This document shows, one piece after another, positions 17,022-25,349 of a stretch of 41,622 nt of DNA. A program made the position numbers and the translations under genes. The notes beneath the pieces were generated by a model. That model was not told where the DNA came from. It made no database searches and saw only the letters and a list, made by a program, of their open reading frames with translations. Every line of letters begins with the position of its first letter. Within the stretch, counting starts at the first letter, position 1. The stretch lies in NCBI GenBank assembly GCA_945487035.1, contig CALYTI010000016.1:1-41622 (forward strand), in the 5' to 3' direction. The stretch is from an uncultured Bacteroidales bacterium. GTDB lineage: Bacteria; Bacteroidota; Bacteroidia; Bacteroidales; UBA932.

Positions 17022-17432
17022 ATGGCACTCAAGAGAACGACAAAGGCGGATCCCAATATGTCCATGTCCTCAATGACGGACATAGTCTTCCTCCTTCTCA
17101 TATTCTTCCTGGTGACCTCGACCCTCATCAACCCCAATGCCCTGAAACTTCTTCTTCCGAAGAGCACCGGGCAGGTAAGCGCTAAGCCTACGGTTACGGT
17201 CTCCATCAAGGATTGGGGAGAGGACAGATATACCTATCATATCAACGGGGATGAGCAACCGCTGCCTTTCGGCCAGGTCGAAGACCGGCTGGTAGGTCTG
17301 CTCCAGAGCTCCGAGGACCCGACCTTCTCCATCTATGCTGACGAGTCGGTCCCTGTGAAGGAACTTGTGCAGGTTATGAACATAGCCAAGAGAAACCACT
17401 ATAAAGTAATACTGGCAACCTCACCGGAATAG
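17022..17432 (+). CDS. exbD: ExbD/TolR-family biopolymer transport protein
   Basis: Partner of the ExbB channel. In 136 residues it has a short cytoplasmic N-terminus and one membrane helix, MSSMTDIVFLLLIFFLVTST, whose aspartate is the conserved proton-carrying residue (Asp20). A periplasmic domain with alternating strands and helices follows, ending KRNHYKVILATSP, the usual ExbD end. Length is standard. It starts 3 bases after the exbB stop, and its own stop is one base from the tonB ATG, so the three are translated from one message. Confidence 0.94.
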   Translation: MALKRTTKADPNMSMSSMTDIVFLLLIFFLVTSTLINPNALKLLLPKSTGQVSAKPTVTVSIKDWGEDRYTYHINGDEQPLPFGQVEDRLVGLLQSSEDPTFSIYADESVPVKELVQVMNIAKRNHYKVILATSPE

Positions 17433-17433
17433 A

Positions 17434-18243
17434 ATGGAAAAGAAGCACGTGAAGGAATATATGGAAAAGAGGCGCAAATCAAGCCTCTATTCCTCAGTGG
17501 CAGGAGTCATTGTCGCAGGTGCAATCCACCTGACGGCCCTGTTGTGCCTTTCCTTCAACGGACTCACCTATATCTGGCCGCCTCCGGAGGAGTCTTCCTT
17601 CATTATTGATTTCACCGAGGAAATCGAGGTTGTCCAGCCCCGGTACGGCAAGGAGCCTGTCGCCGAAAAGGTGGACAAGGAAAAGCCTGTGGAACTCGTG
17701 AAAAGGAGCGAGTCTCCGGTAAAGGATGAAATTCCTAACGAGACTCCTGCCCAGACTCCGGACAATTTCGGGGATGTCGAGGTCCCGGACCCGCAGCCGG
17801 ATACGACAAAGCCGAAGTTCGATCCCCGCGCAGCCTTCCCGGGAATGTCCCGCAGCGAGAGCAGCGCCGGCACGCCTCACGTGGCTTCAGAATCATCCCC
17901 CCGTTTTGCTGCCGGTCAGAGCGACGGCAACAGCCGCGACGCTTCGGAAGACGGCAAATCAAATGCACACCTTGAAGGCAGAAGGGTGGACGGATATCTT
18001 GCAGAACCGAAATACCTGAAGCAGGAATCCGGAATAGTAATTGTAACAATTTGGGTGGATATCTACGGCACGGTGAAGAACGCCGTAGCCGGAGCTCCGG
18101 GAACCACAGTTGATGACAAGGATTTATGGAATGAAGCGAGGAAAGCAGCGATGTCAACCCACTTCACCAAAGTAGATAAAATTACAGCAGATACCCCTCA
18201 GCTACAGGAGGGCACAATCACTTACATTTTCAAATTAAAGTAA
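17434..18243 (+). CDS. tonB: TonB-family energy transducer
   Basis: TonB-like protein of 269 residues linking ExbBD to outer-membrane receptors. The order of parts is typical: a basic cytoplasmic N-terminus, one membrane helix at about 20-42, then an acidic and proline-rich periplasmic spacer (residues 50-150, with repeated KPVE, PDPQPDT), and a C-terminal TonB domain from about 185 (GYLAEPKYLKQESGIVIVTI, WVDIYGTVKNAV, ending EGTITYIFKLK). The C-terminal domain is somewhat diverged, lacking the plain YP motif near its start, as in many bacteroidete paralogs. Its TAA shares a base with the next ATG (TAATG), so rluB translation is coupled to it. Confidence 0.9.
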   Translation: MEKKHVKEYMEKRRKSSLYSSVAGVIVAGAIHLTALLCLSFNGLTYIWPPPEESSFIIDFTEEIEVVQPRYGKEPVAEKVDKEKPVELVKRSESPVKDEIPNETPAQTPDNFGDVEVPDPQPDTTKPKFDPRAAFPGMSRSESSAGTPHVASESSPRFAAGQSDGNSRDASEDGKSNAHLEGRRVDGYLAEPKYLKQESGIVIVTIWVDIYGTVKNAVAGAPGTTVDDKDLWNEARKAAMSTHFTKVDKITADTPQLQEGTITYIFKLK

Positions 18244-19517
18244 TGGAAGAGTATTCTAAGAACGGTCGTAAACTTAGACCAAGAAAAGCTACCGGACCTG
18301 CATACAGCACGTCCACGGATTTCCACGGTGGCCAGCGTCAGTCCCGCACTTATTCTGACAAACCGCACAGGACCTATCAGGAACAGGGTGACAGACCAAG
18401 ACAGCACGCCTACTCCGACAGGCCACAGCGCCCATACGGCGACAGGCCTCAGCATTCTTATGGCGACAGGCCACAGCGCCCATATGGCGAGCGCCCGTCC
18501 CGTCCGCACTCTGAGCGCCCATACGGCGAGCATCAGTCCCGCCCATACGGTGAGCGTCAGGCCCGTCCTTACGGTGACAGACCTCAGCGCAATTCCGCAG
18601 AGCAGCGCCCTTACGGTGACCGCCCTCAGCGCAGGCAGGGACCTAAGCCGTCCCAGGGCAAGAAGTTCTCAAAGAACAACAAGAAGACCTGGACAGCAGC
18701 TACCGAAGCCGGCATTGACCGCATGATCAGCCGCCGCCCTCAGGTTGCAGCCCAGGCTGAGAATTATTCTGACAATGATTATGTAAAGGTACCTATCCAG
18801 GAGGAGGTACGCCTCAACAAGTTCATCGCCAACTCTGGCGTATGCTCAAGACGCGAGGCAGATACACTCATCCAGGCAGGTGTCGTGACCGTCAACGGAG
18901 AAGTCGTTACCGAACTCGGAACCAAGGTCAATATCTATAAGGATGAAATCAAGTTCAACGGCGAGAAGCTCAAGGGCGAGGAGAAGGTTTATCTGGTGAT
19001 GAACAAGCCGAAGGGCTATGTGACTACCGCCAGCGACCCTCACGCTGAGAAGACCGTGATGGACCTGCTCAAGGGATGCCGCTACAGGGTGTTCCCTGTA
19101 GGCCGTCTGGACAAGAACACCACCGGTGTGCTTATGTTCACCAACGACGGAGAAATTGCGGAGCGTCTGACCCATCCTTCTTATGATAAGAAGAAAATCT
19201 ATCAGGTCAGTCTCAACAAGCCTCTCGAGCAGGAGGATTTCGACAAGATTCTCGCAGGAGTTGTCCTGAGCGACGGGGAAGTCCGTGCAGATGAACTCGA
19301 GTACATCGATGCTGATGACCACCGCAAGCTGGGCATCGAAATCCACTCCGGCAAGAATCGCATTGTACGCCGTATCTTCGAATCCCTCGGCTACGAGGTG
19401 AAGGCCCTCGACAGGGTTTACTTCGCAGGTCTTACCAAGAAGGGACTCAAGAAGGGCGAGTGGCGCCAGCTTACCGAAGGCGAGGTCAACATTCTGAAGA
19501 TGGGAGCCTATGTTTAA
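18243..19517 (+). CDS. rluB: RluB-type pseudouridine synthase with RPYG(D/E)R repeat extension
   Basis: The C-terminal half is a standard RsuA/RluB pseudouridine synthase acting on rRNA. An S4 RNA-binding domain begins at about residue 189 (RLNKFIANSGVCSRREADTL). The catalytic domain has VGRLDKNTTGVLMFTNDGE with the catalytic Asp290, then GKNRIVRRIFESLGY. By homology the target is probably helix 89 of 23S rRNA. The first 180 residues are unusual: a low-complexity, positively charged region rich in Arg, Pro, Tyr, Gly and Gln, with about eight copies of RPYG(D/E)(R) or close variants at residues 60-130, then a lysine-rich link. Such extensions occur on bacteroidete RluB proteins and resemble RNA-binding RG-type disordered regions. 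The start overlaps the tonB stop. Confidence 0.92.
   Translation: MEEYSKNGRKLRPRKATGPAYSTSTDFHGGQRQSRTYSDKPHRTYQEQGDRPRQHAYSDRPQRPYGDRPQHSYGDRPQRPYGERPSRPHSERPYGEHQSRPYGERQARPYGDRPQRNSAEQRPYGDRPQRRQGPKPSQGKKFSKNNKKTWTAATEAGIDRMISRRPQVAAQAENYSDNDYVKVPIQEEVRLNKFIANSGVCSRREADTLIQAGVVTVNGEVVTELGTKVNIYKDEIKFNGEKLKGEEKVYLVMNKPKGYVTTASDPHAEKTVMDLLKGCRYRVFPVGRLDKNTTGVLMFTNDGEIAERLTHPSYDKKKIYQVSLNKPLEQEDFDKILAGVVLSDGEVRADELEYIDADDHRKLGIEIHSGKNRIVRRIFESLGYEVKALDRVYFAGLTKKGLKKGEWRQLTEGEVNILKMGAYV
18411..18640 (+). repeat. In-frame tandem repeats encoding RPYG(D/E)R units
   Basis: Degenerate 24-30 base units such as CGCCCATACGGCGACAGG, repeated inside rluB with synonymous variation (CCATACGGC, CCATATGGC, CCTTACGGT). 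The variation suggests selection on the peptide and not recent slippage. Copies encode GDRPQRPY, GERPSRPH, GEHQSRPY, GERQARPY and similar. Confidence 0.85.
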
Positions 19518-20388
19518 GTCGGGATTCGTCAACATTATCGGGAATCCGAACGTCGGCAAGTCCACGCTTATGAACGCGATGGTGGGCGAGAAGCTCAGCA
19601 TCGTGACAGCCAAGGCGCAGACCACCAGGCACAGGATAATGGGAATAGTCAACGGGGAAGACTACCAGATAGTCTATTCCGATACTCCCGGCATCCTCAA
19701 GCCTATGTACCGCCTGCAGCAGGATATGGTGAACTTCGTTGATGCCGCCATCGGCGATGCCGACGTGATTCTCTATGTTACCGATACTGTTGAGAAATCG
19801 GACAAGAACAGCGAATATGTGGACAAACTCTCCAAACTGGAGTGCCCTGTGATAGTCGTAGTCAACAAAATCGACATCAGCGACCAGCCTAAGGTGATGG
19901 AACTTATGGCCTGGTGGAAGGAAAAACTTCCCAAGGCCGACATCATCCCGGCTTCGGCCCAGGAGCATTTCAACCTTGAGACCATACTGTCCACGGTCGT
20001 AGAGAGGCTGCCCGAGGCCCCTGCCTGGTACGACAGGGATACTTTTACGGACAAGAACCTGCGTTTCTTCGCCTCCGAAATCATCAGGGAAAAAATCCTG
20101 CTGAACTACAAGGAGGAGATTCCATACTGCTGCCAGGTGGAAATCGAGTACTTCAAGGAAGGCGAAGACCGCTATGATATCGGTGCCGTAATTTATGTGA
20201 TGAGGGACTCCCAGAAGGGAATCATCATAGGCAAACAGGGCTCGGCCCTCAAGAAGGTGGGCACCCAGGCCCGCCTGGATATGGAAGATTTCTTCCAGAA
20301 AAAGGTATTCCTCCAGATTTTTGTCAAGGTGGACGCTGACTGGAGGGAAAGCAGACGTGAACTCAGAAAGTTCGGATACGAAGACTAG
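19510..20388 (+). CDS. era: GTPase Era
   Basis: Essential GTPase that binds the 3' end of 16S rRNA during 30S maturation. The 292 residues have G1 GNPNVGKS (11-18), a switch region TTRHRIMGIV, G3 DTPGIL, G4 NKID and G5 in PASAQ. The C-terminal KH domain shows the signature GIIIGKQGSALKKVGTQARL. Length matches the family. It begins 8 bases before the end of rluB, another rRNA-maturation gene, and the grouping of rluB with era is functionally sensible. A gap of 5 bases separates it from parC. Confidence 0.98.
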   Translation: MFKSGFVNIIGNPNVGKSTLMNAMVGEKLSIVTAKAQTTRHRIMGIVNGEDYQIVYSDTPGILKPMYRLQQDMVNFVDAAIGDADVILYVTDTVEKSDKNSEYVDKLSKLECPVIVVVNKIDISDQPKVMELMAWWKEKLPKADIIPASAQEHFNLETILSTVVERLPEAPAWYDRDTFTDKNLRFFASEIIREKILLNYKEEIPYCCQVEIEYFKEGEDRYDIGAVIYVMRDSQKGIIIGKQGSALKKVGTQARLDMEDFFQKKVFLQIFVKVDADWRESRRELRKFGYED

Positions 20389-20393
20389 CAAAG

Positions 20394-23090
20394 ATGAGCG
20401 AAGAATACAAGGACATAATTGAAGAGGAAGATATGCTGGAAGCAGAAGAGCCGGCAGAAGGCGAACCGTCCGGGAAGTTCGACAAACTCCTGGAGAGCGA
20501 CAGCCAGAAATTCAGGCTCTCGGGAATGTTCAAGGACTGGTACCTTGACTATGCGTCCTATGTCATCCTGCACAGGGCCGTGCCGCATATTGTGGACGGT
20601 CTGAAGCCGGTGCAGAGGCGTGTGCTCCACGCTATGTACAGGATGGATGACGGGGCATATACCAAGGTGGCGAACATAGTCGGCCAGGCTATGCAGTACC
20701 ATCCCCACGGAGACGCTTCCATACTCGGTGCACTCGTGCAGCTCGGACAGAAAGGCTTTACCGTGGATTGCCAGGGTAACTGGGGAAACATCTTCACGGG
20801 TGATTCCAACGCTGCTCCGCGTTACATAGAGGCAAGGCTGAGCAAATTTGCCAAGGAGGTGGTTTTCGACCCGAAAATCACCAACTGGATGAACAGCTAC
20901 GACGGACGCAACCAGGAGCCTACCGAGCTCCCGGTCCGTTTCCCTCTGCTGCTCGCACAGGGTACCGAAGGTATCGGTGTGGGTATGTCCTCCAAGATTC
21001 TGCCCCACAACTTCAACGAACTCATCGACGCTTCCATCGCCATCCTGAAGGGACAGCCGTATGAAATCTATCCCGACTTCCCGACAGGAGGCCTCGCCGA
21101 CTGCTCCAAATATATGCAGGGGCGCAGGGGCGGCGTAGTGAAGGTGCGTGCCCGCATCGAGAAAATCGACAAGAGCACCATCTCCATCACCGAGCTCCCT
21201 TACGGCAAGACCACCCAGCTGCTCATTGACTCCATAGTAAAGGCCAAGGAGAAGAACAAAATCAAAATCAAGAAGATTGAGGATATGACCACCAACAAGG
21301 TGGAAATCCTCATCCACTTGCCTAACGATGTCTCTCCGGACAAGACCATAGACGCCCTCTATGCCTTTACTGACTGCGAAACGGCCATCGCTCCGAATGC
21401 CTGCGTGATTGTGGATAACAAGCCGCAGTTCCTCTCTGTCAATGACATACTCGAGTACAGCACCTGGCACACCCGCGACCTGCTGCTCGCACAGCTGCGC
21501 TACCATATGGGCGAGCTCGAAAACGACTGGCACTATACCTCCCTTGAGCGCATTTTCTTCGAGAACCGTATCTACAAGGTGCTGGAGATGGACTTCCCGA
21601 GCTGGGATGACCAGAAGCAGGATATTCTCACAAGGATGAAGGACTATGAGTCCCTGCTCAAGCGCGAAATCACTATGGAGGACATTGACAGGCTCGTGGA
21701 CAAGCCGGTACGCAAGATTTCCCGTTTCGATACAAAGGCGCTCGACGAGAAAATCGCCTCCATCGAGCAGGAGATGCGCGAAGTCCAGGACAACATAGAC
21801 AATATCATCAGATATACCATTGACTGGTTCAAGTCCCTCGGAAAGAAATACGGCAAGTCCTATCCTAGGCTCACCGAGCTGACCGGCTTCGAGACCATTG
21901 CGGCCACCAAGGTTATCAACAACAACGCGAAGCTCTATGCCAATATGGCCGAAGGCTTCGTGGGCACCGCCCTCAAGAAGGATGACGGGGTGCAGTATAT
22001 CTGCGACTGCTCCGACCTTTCGGAGGTGCTCGTCATACGCAAGAACGGCAAATATTCCATCAGCAAGGTGGAGGAGAAGGCCTTCTTCGAGAAGAATCTT
22101 CTGTATGTGGGCGTGTTCAACCGCAACGACAACCGCACCACCTACAATGTCATATATCGCGCCGGCAAGACCGATATCCACTACGCGAAGAGGTTCAACA
22201 TCACCTCCGTCACCAGGGATAAGGAATATGACATCACCACCGGAGAGGAGGGCTCCCAGATTCTCTGGTTCACCGCGAACCCTAACGGGGAGGCTGAGAC
22301 CGTAAAGATTCAGCTCAGGCCGCGTGCTATGCTGAAAAAACTCAATTTCGAGTACGACTTCAGCCAGCTTGCCATCAAGGGAAAGGCCTCAAGGGGCAAC
22401 CTGGTATGCAAGAACCCTATTCAGAAAATAACTATGCGCAGCGCCGGAGTCTCCACCATTGCAGGTAAGGATATATGGTATGATTCCGACATCCAGAAGC
22501 TCAACGACGAAGGTCGCGGCAAGTATCTGGGCGCTTTCAATACGGATGACAAGGTGCTTGCCGTCTTCAGCAACGGTACTTTCTACACGACTTCCTTCGA
22601 CCTGTCAAACCGTTACCAGGGCGATGTGATCATCATAGAAAAACTGGACCCTGGCAAGACTTATACGGCCATCTACTACGACGGAGCCGCCAAGACCTAT
22701 TATGTGAAGAGATTCTCATTCACGGTCTGCGACAACACTCCTACGTGCTTTATCTCGGATGCTCCGAAGTCCAAGCTTGTAGGCATAGTGGATGACCTGC
22801 ATCCTCAGTACCTCGTGACCTTCGGAGGCAAGTCCGAGCACAGGGAGCCTGAGGCAATAGATGCGGAAGAATGGATTGCCAAGAAGGGCCTTACGGCCAA
22901 AGGCAAGAAATGCCACGACCGCGAAATCAAGAAGGTCGAGTTCATCGAGCCTCTCCACAAGCCGGAGGACGATGTGCCTGCTGCCGGGCAGTCGCTCACA
23001 AGCCAGGATATTGACCTTGAAATAGATACCGCATCGGGAAGCGTCGAGGACCTTCCTGACCTCAATATTGAAGAGCCTACACTGTTTTAA
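20394..23090 (+). CDS. parC: DNA topoisomerase IV subunit A
   Basis: Type IIA topoisomerase breakage-reunion subunit that decatenates daughter chromosomes. In 898 residues it has an acidic N-terminal tail of about 30 residues, then the catalytic domain with VDGLKPVQRRVLHAM, YHPHGDAS (102-109, the quinolone-determining region, with Ala108 and Ser109) and AAPRYIEARLS with the catalytic Tyr144. A coiled-coil tower follows at about 430-500, and then a beta-pinwheel C-terminal domain. The C-terminal domain lacks the GyrA box (QRRGGKG), which favours ParC over GyrA. The last 60 residues are acidic. It follows era by 5 bases and precedes aroK by 3; no parE partner is visible in the window. Confidence 0.93.
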   Translation: MSEEYKDIIEEEDMLEAEEPAEGEPSGKFDKLLESDSQKFRLSGMFKDWYLDYASYVILHRAVPHIVDGLKPVQRRVLHAMYRMDDGAYTKVANIVGQAMQYHPHGDASILGALVQLGQKGFTVDCQGNWGNIFTGDSNAAPRYIEARLSKFAKEVVFDPKITNWMNSYDGRNQEPTELPVRFPLLLAQGTEGIGVGMSSKILPHNFNELIDASIAILKGQPYEIYPDFPTGGLADCSKYMQGRRGGVVKVRARIEKIDKSTISITELPYGKTTQLLIDSIVKAKEKNKIKIKKIEDMTTNKVEILIHLPNDVSPDKTIDALYAFTDCETAIAPNACVIVDNKPQFLSVNDILEYSTWHTRDLLLAQLRYHMGELENDWHYTSLERIFFENRIYKVLEMDFPSWDDQKQDILTRMKDYESLLKREITMEDIDRLVDKPVRKISRFDTKALDEKIASIEQEMREVQDNIDNIIRYTIDWFKSLGKKYGKSYPRLTELTGFETIAATKVINNNAKLYANMAEGFVGTALKKDDGVQYICDCSDLSEVLVIRKNGKYSISKVEEKAFFEKNLLYVGVFNRNDNRTTYNVIYRAGKTDIHYAKRFNITSVTRDKEYDITTGEEGSQILWFTANPNGEAETVKIQLRPRAMLKKLNFEYDFSQLAIKGKASRGNLVCKNPIQKITMRSAGVSTIAGKDIWYDSDIQKLNDEGRGKYLGAFNTDDKVLAVFSNGTFYTTSFDLSNRYQGDVIIIEKLDPGKTYTAIYYDGAAKTYYVKRFSFTVCDNTPTCFISDAPKSKLVGIVDDLHPQYLVTFGGKSEHREPEAIDAEEWIAKKGLTAKGKKCHDREIKKVEFIEPLHKPEDDVPAAGQSLTSQDIDLEIDTASGSVEDLPDLNIEEPTLF

Positions 23091-23093
23091 GGG

Positions 23094-23606
23094 ATGATAG
23101 TCACTCTTACAGGATATATGGGCTCGGGGAAGAGCACGGTGGGCGCAAAGCTTGCCTCCCTGCTCGGCTGCGACTTCGTTGACTTGGACTGCTACATTGC
23201 GGACAAGGCGGGAAGAAGCATTCCCCGAATCTTCGAGGAAGATGGAGAAAAAGCCTTCCGGGCTATTGAAGCGGAAGCGCTCAGGGATGTGGTAGTGATG
23301 CACACTCTCACCGGAAAGGATGCGGTGATTGCCCTCGGAGGAGGGACGGTGATGACGGTCGCATTGCAGGAGCTGATTTTCTCCCGAACCTTCTGCATCT
23401 GGCTGAAGTCCGATGTGGAGACTCTCCGCCTCAGAGTGGAGAACGGCAGCGGAAGGCCTCTTGCCGATGAGCATTTCGGGCAGAGGCTGCGGGAAAGGGA
23501 GCCTGTCTATGCGAGGGCAGGGATGACCATAGAGACTGACGGTCTGAGTGCCGACCGGGTAGCTGAGCTCATCGCAGATGAATTGAATAAAAAAGACGCA
23601 CAATGA
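23094..23606 (+). CDS. aroK: Shikimate kinase
   Basis: Phosphorylates shikimate at the 3-hydroxyl in aromatic amino acid synthesis. The 170 residues have the P-loop GYMGSGKST (7-15), the substrate motif DFVDLDCYI with its aspartates, FEEDGEKAFRAIEAEAL (the FRxxE arginine motif), the GGG-type loop ALGGGTVM, and the lid arginine in RPLADE. This is the next pathway step after aroE, which lies 13 kb away on the other strand. The gap to parC is 3 bases, and the recJ ATG overlaps its stop (ATGA), so recJ is translationally coupled to it. Confidence 0.95.
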   Translation: MIVTLTGYMGSGKSTVGAKLASLLGCDFVDLDCYIADKAGRSIPRIFEEDGEKAFRAIEAEALRDVVVMHTLTGKDAVIALGGGTVMTVALQELIFSRTFCIWLKSDVETLRLRVENGSGRPLADEHFGQRLREREPVYARAGMTIETDGLSADRVAELIADELNKKDAQ

Positions 23607-25333
23607 TAAAGGAGTGCAAATGGACAATAAAGGAAGCCGCTGATCCGCAGAAGGTCGAGCGTCTCTGCGCAGAGGTGGGCATCGACAGGGTGCTTGCCGA
23701 CCTTCTCGTGAAGAGGGGAGTGGAGACCTTCGAGCAGGCCCGTTCCTTCTTCAGGCCGAGTCTGGACAATCTCCACGACCCTTTCCTGATGAAGGATATG
23801 GACAAGGCGGTCGAAAGGCTTCACCGGGCAATCGTCGGCGGAGAGAAAATTCTGGTCTATGGAGACTACGATGTGGACGGAACCACGGCCGTGGCTCTTC
23901 TCCATTCATTCATCAGCCGCTTCACCGACAAGGTTGATTTCTACATTCCGGACCGCTATGACGAAGGGTACGGAGTGTCAACCAAGGGCATTTCCTGGGC
24001 TGCAGCAGGCGGCTTCAAGCTCATCATTACCGTGGACTGCGGCATTAAGGCCGTAGAGAAGGTGGAGCTCGCAAAGAGCTTCGGCATAGATATGATTATC
24101 TGCGACCACCACCTGCCTGACGAACAGCTGCCCCAGGCCGTTGCAGTACTCGACCCTAAGAGGGAGGATTGCCATTATCCTTTCGACGACCTGTCCGGCT
24201 GCGGCGTGGGCTTCAAGCTGGCGCAGGCCTATAGCCAGCGCTTCGGCATCGAGTTCGAGACCCTTCTTCCTTTGCTTGACCTTATGGTCGTGAGCATAGC
24301 CTCCGACCTTGTGACTATGGTGGGGGAGAACCGCATTCTTGCGCACTTCGGGCTCAAGCGCCTTAACGAGAATCCGCGCAAGGGCCTGCTCGCGATGATG
24401 GCGCTCTCCGGCCTGGAGGCGGGACATATTACCATAGATGATATTGTCTTCAAGATAGGTCCGCGCATCAACGCGGCGGGTCGTATGGAGACGGGACGCC
24501 TTGCCGTGCAGTTGCTTACAGCGACGGATACCGCCACTGCCCTTCGCATAGGCGAGCAGATAAACGACAACAACAACGAGCGCAAGAACATAGACCGCGA
24601 AATCACTCAGGCCGCCATTCAGATGGTCGAGAGCGGCAAGTGCCTTGCTTCGAAGAACGCCACCATAGTCTATGACCCGAACTGGAACAAGGGTGTGGTC
24701 GGAATAGTTGCATCCAGACTGGTTGAGGCTTTCTACAAGCCTACCGTAGTGCTTACCAAATCCAACGGTTTCGTTACGGGCTCTGCGCGCAGTGTTGCCG
24801 GGTTCGACCTCTACGCTTCTATCGAGAGCTGCGCCGACCTGCTCGAAAATTTCGGGGGTCACGTGTATGCTGCCGGCCTTACCCTCAAGGAGGAAAATCT
24901 TCCGGAGTTCGCAAGGCGTATGGACCAGTATATCGAGGGCAAGATTACCAGCGAGATGCTCACCCCTGTGGTGGATATAGATGCCAAAATAGACCTTGCA
25001 CAGATAACTCCGAAGTTTTTCCGCATCCTGAAGCAGTTCCAGCCTTTCGGACCGGGCAACAATAACCCTGTCTTTATGACCGAGGCGGTGTGCGACGAGG
25101 GAAGCGGACGCAAGGTGGGAGCGGGCGGGCTCCATTTGAAGCTCGACCTGATTCAGGAGGACTACTCCCGCGCAATCCCTGCCATTGCCTTCAATATGGC
25201 AGATTATTATGAATACATACGCCACGGAAATCCTTTCGATGTGTGCTACTCGATAGTTGAGAACTACTATCGCGGCAACAGCACCATTCAGCTCAGAATC
25301 AAGGATATCAAGGAGCGTGAAGATATACTTTAA
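23603..25333 (+). CDS. recJ: Single-stranded-DNA-specific exonuclease RecJ
   Basis: 5'-3' single-strand exonuclease of recombination and repair, DHH superfamily. The 576 residues show motif I YGDYDVDGTTA (Asp88, Asp90, Asp92), a TVDCGI motif near 144-148, the DHH motif IICDHHLPDE (168-170), and GPRINAAGRM. The DHHA1 domain follows with SARSVAGFDLY and GGHVYAAG, then a C-terminal OB-like domain. Length is normal. Start ATG overlaps the aroK TGA; lysS follows after a 16-base gap. No missing catalytic residues. Confidence 0.97.
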   Translation: MIKECKWTIKEAADPQKVERLCAEVGIDRVLADLLVKRGVETFEQARSFFRPSLDNLHDPFLMKDMDKAVERLHRAIVGGEKILVYGDYDVDGTTAVALLHSFISRFTDKVDFYIPDRYDEGYGVSTKGISWAAAGGFKLIITVDCGIKAVEKVELAKSFGIDMIICDHHLPDEQLPQAVAVLDPKREDCHYPFDDLSGCGVGFKLAQAYSQRFGIEFETLLPLLDLMVVSIASDLVTMVGENRILAHFGLKRLNENPRKGLLAMMALSGLEAGHITIDDIVFKIGPRINAAGRMETGRLAVQLLTATDTATALRIGEQINDNNNERKNIDREITQAAIQMVESGKCLASKNATIVYDPNWNKGVVGIVASRLVEAFYKPTVVLTKSNGFVTGSARSVAGFDLYASIESCADLLENFGGHVYAAGLTLKEENLPEFARRMDQYIEGKITSEMLTPVVDIDAKIDLAQITPKFFRILKQFQPFGPGNNNPVFMTEAVCDEGSGRKVGAGGLHLKLDLIQEDYSRAIPAIAFNMADYYEYIRHGNPFDVCYSIVENYYRGNSTIQLRIKDIKEREDIL

Positions 25334-25349
25334 TACACTTACAGCATAA

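Noticed and set aside
18411..18640. Regular short repeats that could suggest a CRISPR array
   Set aside because: The units are in frame within rluB, vary synonymously, lack equal unique spacers, and no cas genes are nearby.
20385..22181. A 598-codon open frame on the minus strand opposite parC
   Set aside because: Its product has no domain, signal or motif pattern, while the plus strand encodes an intact ParC with all catalytic motifs. It results from codon bias at third positions.
23978..25225. A 415-codon minus-strand frame opposite recJ
   Set aside because: Same reason: RecJ motifs are intact on the plus strand, and the antisense product lacks family features, a promoter and a sensible start.
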